Positions 57,557 to 64,000 of a DNA stretch of 64,000 bases are shown here, piece by piece. The notes below the pieces were generated by a model. It was not told the origin of the DNA and did no database searches. It was given only the letters and a program-made list of their open reading frames with translations. The stretch is from Candidatus Zixiibacteriota bacterium. Lineage in GTDB: Bacteria; Zixibacteria; MSB-5A5; WJJR01. Made by a program: the position numbers and the translations under genes. The stretch is taken from positions 62,001 through 126,000 of the forward strand of contig JBFMGX010000015.1 of NCBI GenBank assembly GCA_040752595.1. Direction: 5' to 3'. Every line of letters starts with the position of its first letter. Within the stretch, counting starts at the first letter, position 1.

Positions 57557-59844
57557 TCACCACCGACGGCATCGCCAAGGTCTGCGACTTCGGGTTGGCC
57601 AAATCGGGGATCTCCAAGAAGGTGACGCGGACCGGGAGCACGATCGGCACGGCGGCCTACATGTCGCCAGAACAGGCGCGCTCCGAGGTGGTCGATCACC
57701 GCACCGACATCTGGTCCTTGGGCGCCATTCTCTATGAGATGCTCGCCGGGCGCCCGCCGTTTTTCGCCGACCACGAGGCGGTGGTGATCTACTCCATCCT
57801 CCATGAGGCGTTTCCGCCGTTGGCCGAATTGCGGCCGGATGTGCCGCCCGCGCTGCAGAAGATCGTGGAGCGGGCGCTGGCCAAGAATGTCGCCGAACGC
57901 TACCAAGGCATGGCGGAGCTGCAGAGCGACCTGAGGGCTTTGGGGAGCGAGATCCCCAAAACGGAGATCGCCATCCCCGCCCCGGAGATGACTCCCGAAC
58001 CAGCGGCTGCTGTCGCGCCGAAGTCCCCGGCTCAACCACCGGCGACACCGCATGTGAAGAAGAAATCTCGCGGCCTGTGGATCGGCATTGCCGCCGCTGT
58101 CGTGATTGTGGTGGCGGCACTGGCGGTGATGAAATCGATCGCCCCGAAACCGGAAACCGTTCCGGAAGTGGCATCAACGGAGGATTCGACCACGACGGGC
58201 AGCGAGCCCGACACGGTGGCCACGGCCACAGAGGTCAGAGCGCCGACGATTCCGGTCGTGGCGGTCTTGTATATGGAGAACCTCAGTGGAGACAAGACCG
58301 AGGATTTCTTCGCCGCCGGTATGACCGAGGACATCATCATCGACTTGTCCAACCTGCGCAACCTGCGTGTGCTGTCGCGTCTCGATGTGGCACGATTCCG
58401 GGGAAAGTCGCTGAGCGTCGGCGAGATGGGAAAGAACCTGAAAGCGGACTACCTCTTGGAAGGATCGGTGCGGCGCGAGAACAAGCAGCTTCGCATGACC
58501 GTGCAGTTGCACCGGGTCGACAGCGCCCGGACCGTTTGGGCACAGCGCTTCGATCGACCCGCAACGGACATCTTCGCGGTGCAGACGGAGATCGCCGATT
58601 CGGTGGCGGCGGCCCTGGCAGTGCAGATCAATGCGACGGAGCAGGCGCAAATGACGCGTGTGCCGACCGCCAATATGGACGCGTATGATTACTACCTGAA
58701 GGGACGGCAATTCCTCGACGCGCGTTCGAAGGAAGACAATGCCCAGGCCGAGAAGATGTTCCGGAAGGCGATGTCTCTGGACGGTTCCTTTGTCCTCGCC
58801 TCGATCGGCCTGGCGGCCACATACCTGCAGCGTGTCGACTGGTGGATCGACACCGACCCGAAATGGCTGGCGGAGGCCGCCAAGATCCTCGACCGCAGCG
58901 CCGCCATCGATACGACATCACCGGAGTACTGTCTCGAGCGTGCCACGTTGAACCAGTTGCGCGGCGATTACCCCGCCGCGGTGCTGATGGCGCGACGAGC
59001 CGTGGGACTACGCCCCCTCGATCCGAAACCGCATTATCTATTGGGCTTGAACCTCTACATGGACACGCGGCCGGATGAAGCGGACCGGGAATTCCGGCGC
59101 GCCATCGAGCTTTTGCCGTCGTATCCCGAGCCCTACTGGTGGCGGGCGATGATCGCCGGCTGGGCGGGGAGAACGCGTGACGCCGAACGCCTCCTCGGCA
59201 AGGCGCTCGAACTGGGCCCCGCCGCCGCCCATCTGCGTTGGTTCGCGGCCCGATTCGCGCTCGCCCGCGGCGACTCGGCCCAGGCATTCCAGCAAATCCA
59301 GAGAGCGATCGAACTGAAGCCGAAGACGCCGCTCTTCGTCGGTTGGAGCGGGATCATCGAGCTCTGGAACCGCCAACTCGACTTGGCCATCAAACACATC
59401 AAGGACGCCGCCGAGGAGAGCAACAACCCCGAACTGCTCCATTTTCTCGGCTGGGCCTACCGTCTGAATGGAAAGGATAGGCAGGCCGAAAAGGCGTTTC
59501 GCACCGGCCTGAAACTGGACCGGGAGAGATTGCAGAGCGACTCGGCCGATCTCGACGTTGCCTACCGCGTTTTGCTGACACGCTGCCTGCTCGGCGAGTT
59601 GACCGATCCAGCGGCAGAGTTGGACCGACTGGGGAAGGTCGGCAAGAAGACCATCGATCCTACGTTGCGCACCTATTCCGCCGCCGTCGCCCATGCGGCC
59701 GTGGGAAATGCCGATGGCGCCCTGGAATCGATCCAAAAAGTCCAATCCGCCAAAGTGTATGCGCCGGCGTACATCGCCGCCGATCCGCGATTCGATTCCC
59801 TCAAGGATGATCCCCGCTTCCGCAAGGCGCTGGGACTGCCGTAA
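57526..59844 (+). CDS. Ser/Thr protein kinase C-lobe, TolB/FlgO-like domain and TPR repeats (continuation after frameshift)
   Basis: This frame resumes exactly at HRDIKPANILITTDG (codon CAC at 57526), then KVCDFGLAKSGISKK (the DFG motif) and GTAAYMSPEQARSEVVDHRT, so with one added base the kinase would be complete. A single helix (GLWIGIAAAVVIVVAALAVM) crosses the membrane. Outside it lies a TolB-N/FlgO-like domain (VVAVLYMENLSGDKTEDFFA, DYLLEGSVRRENKQLRMTVQ) and many tetratricopeptide repeats to the end (ADPRFDSLKDDPRFRKALGL). Together the two pieces encode about 900 aa. A lone TTG at 57595 could start a fragment lacking the kinase N-lobe. The frameshift may be an assembly error or real inactivation. 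Confidence 0.85.
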   Translation, partial: HRDIKPANILITTDGIAKVCDFGLAKSGISKKVTRTGSTIGTAAYMSPEQARSEVVDHRTDIWSLGAILYEMLAGRPPFFADHEAVVIYSILHEAFPPLAELRPDVPPALQKIVERALAKNVAERYQGMAELQSDLRALGSEIPKTEIAIPAPEMTPEPAAAVAPKSPAQPPATPHVKKKSRGLWIGIAAAVVIVVAALAVMKSIAPKPETVPEVASTEDSTTTGSEPDTVATATEVRAPTIPVVAVLYMENLSGDKTEDFFAAGMTEDIIIDLSNLRNLRVLSRLDVARFRGKSLSVGEMGKNLKADYLLEGSVRRENKQLRMTVQLHRVDSARTVWAQRFDRPATDIFAVQTEIADSVAAALAVQINATEQAQMTRVPTANMDAYDYYLKGRQFLDARSKEDNAQAEKMFRKAMSLDGSFVLASIGLAATYLQRVDWWIDTDPKWLAEAAKILDRSAAIDTTSPEYCLERATLNQLRGDYPAAVLMARRAVGLRPLDPKPHYLLGLNLYMDTRPDEADREFRRAIELLPSYPEPYWWRAMIAGWAGRTRDAERLLGKALELGPAAAHLRWFAARFALARGDSAQAFQQIQRAIELKPKTPLFVGWSGIIELWNRQLDLAIKHIKDAAEESNNPELLHFLGWAYRLNGKDRQAEKAFRTGLKLDRERLQSDSADLDVAYRVLLTRCLLGELTDPAAELDRLGKVGKKTIDPTLRTYSAAVAHAAVGNADGALESIQKVQSAKVYAPAYIAADPRFDSLKDDPRFRKALGLP

Positions 59845-59919
59845 CTCCCGCCGCGGCTGACGCCGCGGGCTATGTTCTTCGGCCCCACCGGGGCCATTTC
59901 TTTGCGACCGGGGAGGGCG

Positions 59920-60720
59920 ATGGTGGACTTCCAGCAAGCGATGTTTTATCGTCCGCCGGCCCGCCCGAGGCGGACAAGCCCTGCGATGAACCGCGAACTC
60001 AACAATGCCATCCGCTGGGTACTGGAGAACTTTCTGCCGGCGATGATCCGGGACCGGAAGTGGTTCATCAATCCCTTGATGCGGCTGTACTTCGGCAGGA
60101 ATTGGCGAACATATGCGCACTTCAAGGCCGATGCGGTGAAGATGACTTCGGAGGACTTCGCGCGGGTCTATGCCGGTATCAAGTTGCCCAGTGCCATGCG
60201 CCGGCCGACCGACTCTAATGAAGCATGTGTGCGGCAGATCTTGGCCGATGTTCGTCCCTATCAAAGTGTTCTGGATGCCGGTTGCGGACGTGGCTTCCTG
60301 GTCGGGCAGATCGCCCAGGTCGTTCCGCACGTTGCCGGGGCGGACATTTTCCTGCAGCCGGGCCTGGCGGCCAAGTACCCCCAAGTCCGCTTTGAACAGG
60401 CGGATGTCGGCGCCCTGCCCTTTGCCGACAAGTCCTTCGATGCAGTCGTCTCGACCCACACGCTGGAGCATGTCCGGGACCTCGATTTGGCGATGGCGGA
60501 ACTGCGTCGCGTCGCGCGCCATTTGGTCATCGTGGTGGTACCCCGGGAACGACCCTATCGGGAGACGCTGAATCTCCACCTCCATTTCTTCCCCTACGTC
60601 GAGAGCTTTCCCATCGCCATCAAAGCCGGCCCGCGCGATTTCGACTGCTTTGAGCTGGGCGGCGACATCTACTACAGGGAACGGCTGCCGGTCCAAGGCG
60701 GCTCGGCCCAAGAGCCGTGA
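59920..60720 (+). CDS. class I SAM-dependent methyltransferase
   Basis: The ATG at 59920 sits just after GGGGAGG; an ATG at 59986 is an alternative. The 266-aa protein has an amphipathic N-terminus (NNAIRWVLENFLPAMIRDRK), then the SAM-binding motif I SVLDAGCGRGFLVGQIA, motif II VAGADIFLQPGLAAKYP, and the UbiE-like ADVGALPFADKSFDAVVSTH followed by TLEHVRDLDLAMAELRRV. The substrate is not evident. It ends close to a MITE-like element. Confidence 0.85.
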   Translation: MVDFQQAMFYRPPARPRRTSPAMNRELNNAIRWVLENFLPAMIRDRKWFINPLMRLYFGRNWRTYAHFKADAVKMTSEDFARVYAGIKLPSAMRRPTDSNEACVRQILADVRPYQSVLDAGCGRGFLVGQIAQVVPHVAGADIFLQPGLAAKYPQVRFEQADVGALPFADKSFDAVVSTHTLEHVRDLDLAMAELRRVARHLVIVVVPRERPYRETLNLHLHFFPYVESFPIAIKAGPRDFDCFELGGDIYYRERLPVQGGSAQEP

Positions 60721-60730
60721 TCTGAAGGTC

Positions 60731-60937
60731 TCCCTGGCAGGCTGCTGAAAAAGGCCAATCCATGTCATTCTGAGTCCCGCCGCTGTTGGGCGGGGCTGGC
60801 CCGCCACAGGCGGATGGAAATCTGCTGTCGGTTTCATAGGTAGAAACAGCACATCCCTCGTCCGCCAAAGGCGGACTCGGGGTGACAATGGTCGGACAGA
60901 TCCGCATTTCTTGGGTTTTTCAGCAACCTGCGAGGGA
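60731..60937. mobile_element. MITE-like element with terminal inverted repeats and a REP-like core
   Basis: The ends TCCCTGGCAGGCTGCTGAAA (60731) and TTTCAGCAACCTGCGAGGGA (ending 60937) form an inverted repeat of 22 bases with two mismatches. Inside lie the family 1 arms TGTCATTCTGAG (60763) and CTCGGGGTGACA (about 60879-60890). There is no coding capacity. A nonautonomous transposable element fits this structure. Confidence 0.65.
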
Positions 60938-61653
60938 ACTTACCCGTCTCGTTTCCGTTGGTCGACGCCTCCGTTTCGACCTGGTTCAAGGCGAGATGTT
61001 GTTCGTGTGCTCAATGTGAGCGGGGAGCCACATCATCCCCACTGCGGGGGTGATTGCCCCGGGGGCGGGACATATAGAGGGGGTAGAATCAGGGCTCGAT
61101 CAAGCAGTACATCTTCGCAGAGAGAACTTCCTACGAGGAGCATGCGGTTGGGCGATTTGGTCTCGTCTCAAAACAGAGTACGTAAGCGATTACACCTCAA
61201 TCGGAAATCACACAGGCACAATTCACACCGGCTGCTGACCCTCCTTCCCATGGCAGGTGTCTCGTTCTGTTAAAGTAGATTCTCATCGGTGCAAGGCATT
61301 GATCAGTAACCGGGAAGATCGAGTCACTCGGCAACGGCGTGAAACTGCTTGACTTGGAACCCGGCGCGCAACACCATCCGTCGGTAGAACTTGTTGTACC
61401 GTAATGCGTTATGATAATGTTGGCAACTTCGGGGATGGGTCGGATTGCTTTGTGAGACAACGGAGTACGTGATCGGTCTTCATGTGGATAGGTCGTTGAC
61501 AAGCCAGAAGCCCTGTCGCTCTAACATGTGACCGTTCTTAATGTTATCCGTGCTTTGCCCATGTGGACAAGGGTGTGGGCAAGCGGGATGGCGCACGTCT
61601 TCATTTCACGGCCTAACGTGTCGGCGTTGTGACCTCACTGACGGGAGCTCGCG
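60938..61653. other. candidate replication origin region upstream of dnaA
   Basis: About 700 non-coding bases of lower GC precede dnaA. Near-consensus DnaA boxes are TGTGGATAG (61483-61491), TGTGGACAA (61562-61570) and a weaker TTATCCGTG (61544-61552). An AT-rich patch lies at about 61390-61430 (GCGTTATGATAATGTTGGC). The gene order dnaA-dnaN supports an origin here, but only a few boxes are seen and no skew could be computed. Confidence 0.45.
61496..61525 (+). promoter_or_regulatory. candidate dnaA promoter
   Basis: TTGACA at 61496-61501 and TCTAAC at 61520-61525 are 18 bases apart, about 130 bases before the dnaA ATG, with DnaA boxes on both sides that could allow autoregulation. Confidence 0.35.
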
Positions 61654-63069
61654 ATGGGAATAGAGAATGCAGCGATCTGGAAGGAGTGCTTGGGGCACAT
61701 TGAAAACCAGATCGGCACCGAGAACTTCTACACCTGGCTGGCGTGTTCTGAACTCATTGAAATTGAAGGCGACACTGCCGCCATAGCGCTGCCGAATCGA
61801 TTCGTCGCCGATTGGGTCCGCAAACGCTACAGCGGTCTGATCGATGAAACGCTGGCCAAGGTCACCGGGGCCACACGACGTCACCGGCTGGAGATCCGTC
61901 CCAACGGGAACGGCGACGGGTCGGCGGAGTCTCCCGGTCACCCGGTGTCGACCGACGGGGACGATTCGGAGTTGCGCACACAGTACTTGGATCGCGCCGC
62001 GGCGGAACGGGCAATTGTCGAGGCGAGAACCACAGCCCAGCTCAATCCGCGATTCAACTTTGAGAGTTTCGTTGTCGGGCAATCCAATCAGTTGGCCCAT
62101 GCGGCCGCCTTGGCCGTCTCCGAGATGCCGGGTCGGACGCGTTACAACCCGCTCTGCATCTACGGCTCCGTGGGTCTTGGTAAGACACACCTCGCGCAGG
62201 CGATCGGCAACGCCGTGCTGGAGAATTGCCCCGGAGCCAGCGTCCTCTATGTAACCTCGGAGAAGTTCACCAACGACTTCATTGATTCGCTGTCGCGGCG
62301 GACGACATCGGCGTTTGTCACGCGCTACCGTTCGGTCGACGTACTCCTGATCGACGACATTCAGTTCTTCGCCGGAAAGGAGTCCACCCAAGAGCAGTTC
62401 TTCCACACGTTCAACACGCTGCACCAGAACGCGCGCCAGATCGTCCTGACGGCGGACCGGGCGCCGCGCGACATCAAGGGGCTGGAGGAACGCCTCTTAT
62501 CGCGCTTTCAATGGGGGTTGGCGGCGGACATCCGCCCGCCCGATTTTGAAACGCGCATGGCGATCCTGCAGAAGAAGTTGGAGGGGGAAGACATCATCCT
62601 GCCGCCGGATGTCCTGACCCATGTGGCCCGCTTTGCCCAAGCCAACATTCGTGAGCTGGAGGGGGCTTTGGTACACCTCCTGGCGGTCAGTTCCCTGAGC
62701 GGGACGCCGGTTACCCTGGAGACGGCGCAGACAGTGCTGCGCGACACGCTCTCACCGGCACGCAAGCCGATCACAATCAAGGCAATCAACGGCGTCGTGG
62801 CCGCCTCCTTCGGCGTCGAGGAGCCAGTGCTCTCCTCCAAGCGGCGGACTCAAGACGTCGCCATGGCGCGCCAGGTGGCCATGTATCTGGCGCGAACCCT
62901 AACCAGCATGTCCCTGAAAGCGATCGGAGCCGAGTACGGTGGCCGCGACCATTCGACGGTCATCCATGGTGTGAACGTGATCCGGGACGCCCTGAAGACC
63001 GACGCGGAGTTGAAGCTCCGCGTCGACCACGCGATCACGGCCTTGCATGGCGCTGCGACCAACGCATGA
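61654..63069 (+). CDS. dnaA: chromosomal replication initiator DnaA
   Basis: This 471-aa protein opens the origin and loads the helicase. The ATG at 61654 follows GGGAG with good spacing. Domain I (IWKECLGHIENQIGTENFYT) and a linker precede the AAA+ domain: NPRFNFESFVVGQSNQLAHA, Walker A IYGSVGLGKTHLAQAIG (about residues 171-178), Walker B DVLLIDDIQFFAGKESTQEQ, and the arginine-finger region GLEERLLSRFQWGL. Domain IV has the DNA-binding signature SLKAIGAEYGGRDHSTVIHG. Complete and of normal length. dnaN follows on the same strand. Confidence 0.98.
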   Translation: MGIENAAIWKECLGHIENQIGTENFYTWLACSELIEIEGDTAAIALPNRFVADWVRKRYSGLIDETLAKVTGATRRHRLEIRPNGNGDGSAESPGHPVSTDGDDSELRTQYLDRAAAERAIVEARTTAQLNPRFNFESFVVGQSNQLAHAAALAVSEMPGRTRYNPLCIYGSVGLGKTHLAQAIGNAVLENCPGASVLYVTSEKFTNDFIDSLSRRTTSAFVTRYRSVDVLLIDDIQFFAGKESTQEQFFHTFNTLHQNARQIVLTADRAPRDIKGLEERLLSRFQWGLAADIRPPDFETRMAILQKKLEGEDIILPPDVLTHVARFAQANIRELEGALVHLLAVSSLSGTPVTLETAQTVLRDTLSPARKPITIKAINGVVAASFGVEEPVLSSKRRTQDVAMARQVAMYLARTLTSMSLKAIGAEYGGRDHSTVIHGVNVIRDALKTDAELKLRVDHAITALHGAATNA

Positions 63070-63412
63070 GCGCCGCGGCCGCGTATCACCCTCGTCCCTC
63101 CACGTACAGGTGGCAAGCAGCAGAAGGTGCACACAGGAGCACGGGAGAATTCTGTTGACGACGGTTGGAGAATAGGGATACCCTACGTCTCCAGGGCTGG
63201 AATTTTCACGTTGTCTTTGCAGACCCACACGCTCATCCACATGCAGAGGAAACCCAGATTCTAATGACTGAGAACGCAATACGAGGTTGCTGTCCGTCAT
63301 TTCCCCATCTTCAACAGCATGATGGCTATTACTCTATTTTGAAAGAGAATGACTCTACTGCTCTTCCGCTGTGGGTTCTTCTCTGGAGATGCGGTCGAGG
63401 AGGTCCAGACCA
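63070..63412. other. dnaA-dnaN intergenic region
   Basis: These 343 non-coding bases contain one near-consensus DnaA box TCATCCACA (63233-63241) and an AT-richer stretch at about 63320-63350 (GGCTATTACTCTATTTTGAA). It could belong to a bipartite origin. No gene or RNA was recognised. Confidence 0.4.
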
Positions 63413-64000
63413 ATGAAATTCACAGTCAAACGGGATGAACTGGCGGAGAAACTGCAGGCTGTTCTCTCGGTGATCTCCACGCGGACGACATTGCCGATTT
63501 TGGGGAATGTTCTTCTGAATGCAGAGGGTGAGCGTCTATCTCTGGCGGCCACCGACCTGGATATGTCGATCACCGGCCATGTGCCGGCCCGTGTGGCGAA
63601 GCCGGGTGTGACAACGGTGCCGGCGCGAACGCTGGCAGAGATGGTGCGTGAGCTGGCGGACGAGGACATCCACCTCACGGTCACAAACAACCGCATGGAG
63701 ATCAAATCCGCGCACGGTGTCTATCGCATGAGCGGGCTCTCGGCCGATGAGTTTCCGCGTCTCCCCGGGCTCCCGGCCGGGGGTGGTGTCGCCATACCGA
63801 CGGATGAACTGCGCGCGATGGTGCAACGCACGGCATACGCGGTCTCCAGCGATGAAACCCGTCCGGCGCTGAATGGCGTTCTGTGGCATGCGGCGGGAGA
63901 TGTGATGCACATGGTGGCGACCGATGGGCACCGTCTGGCGCGGGTCACTGCATCTGCCAACCGCCTGTCGGGGCTGAAAGATGAGCTCATTCTGCCGCCC
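63413..64000 (+). CDS. dnaN: DNA polymerase III sliding clamp (beta subunit), partial
   Basis: The ATG at 63413 follows GAGGAGG with 9-base spacing and the frame is open to the window edge (about 195 codons). It starts MKFTVKRDELAEKLQAVLSV, continues ISTRTTLPILGNVLLNAEGE and LSLAATDLDMSITG, and shows the second-domain opening VAIPTDELRAMVQRTAYAVS followed by SDETRPALNGVLWHAAGDVM and HMVATDGHRLARV, all diagnostic of DnaN. Roughly the first half of the clamp is present. Its place after dnaA is the common origin arrangement. Confidence 0.97.
   Translation, partial: MKFTVKRDELAEKLQAVLSVISTRTTLPILGNVLLNAEGERLSLAATDLDMSITGHVPARVAKPGVTTVPARTLAEMVRELADEDIHLTVTNNRMEIKSAHGVYRMSGLSADEFPRLPGLPAGGGVAIPTDELRAMVQRTAYAVSSDETRPALNGVLWHAAGDVMHMVATDGHRLARVTASANRLSGLKDELILPP

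Noticed and set aside
59038-60888. 616-codon open frame antisense to the kinase-TPR gene and methyltransferase
   Set aside because: Typical antisense shadow in high-GC DNA; no domain is recognisable, and the opposite strand has clear motifs.

Overview
The window is high-GC bacterial chromosomal DNA with dense genes on both strands. The right end carries dnaA followed by the start of dnaN, so it probably lies beside the replication origin. The cell is very likely a diderm: there are several lipobox lipoproteins, a LolA-like protein, a predicted outer-membrane barrel and an exosortase system. The XrtH/IPTL-CTERM locus, the fibronectin-III and dockerin-like secreted proteins and the tandem subtilases fit an uncultured lineage of the Fibrobacteres-Chlorobi-Bacteroidetes neighbourhood (Zixibacteria-like). 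That placement is inference from gene content, not from a phylogeny.

Layout. 1-8.6 kb: partial AtoE-type transporter, a small unknown protein, a divergent YchF-like GTPase, a membrane TPR protein, Hsp20 and Lon. 9-12.9 kb: methyltransferase, Janus/Ocnus (phosphohistidine phosphatase-like) protein, a four-domain FN3 lipoprotein and a Mor-like regulator. 13-16 kb: a protein-sorting island made of a broken Lnt-like membrane protein, an IPTL-CTERM substrate, exosortase H and its membrane partner. 16-24 kb (minus): bacilliredoxin, then a complete SUF iron-sulfur operon (Rrf2 regulator, sufC, sufB, sufD, Rieske protein, sufS, sufU, sufT). 24.5-29 kb: two tandem secreted S8 proteases with dockerin-like tails. 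29-38.6 kb: adenosine-specific kinase family protein, DNA methyltransferase-nuclease fusion, LolA-like and HEAT/cyclophilin lipoproteins, endonuclease III, alanine racemase, DUF971 protein and Mrp ATPase. 38.9-47.4 kb: the complex I membrane arm (nuoA, H, J, K, L, M, N) with no peripheral-arm genes, interrupted by a GIY-YIG nuclease gene. 47.5-60.7 kb: barrel protein, IscU-like scaffold, NadA, haloperoxidase-like lipoprotein, GtrA-PMT glycosyltransferase, a SLOG-like protein coupled to a KimA-like transporter, a frameshifted Ser/Thr kinase-TPR protein and a methyltransferase. 60.7-64 kb: MITE-like element, candidate oriC, dnaA, dnaN.

Functional themes are iron-sulfur biogenesis (SUF, SufT, Mrp/ApbC, IscU-like) serving Fe-S enzymes here (NadA, Nth) and complex I; proteostasis (Hsp20, Lon); and envelope or secreted-protein handling.

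The most unusual trait is the load of short dispersed hairpin repeats of at least five families. They fill most intergenic gaps and in several places run into genes: the N-terminus of a protease, the middle of a glycosyltransferase, and the C-termini of the XrtH partner and the GIY-YIG nuclease. Two copies of one family, identical at all but one of 99 compared positions, flank the GIY-YIG gene between nuoM and nuoN. This is the best candidate here for a little-described mobile system. All calls come from reading the sequence; no database search was run.
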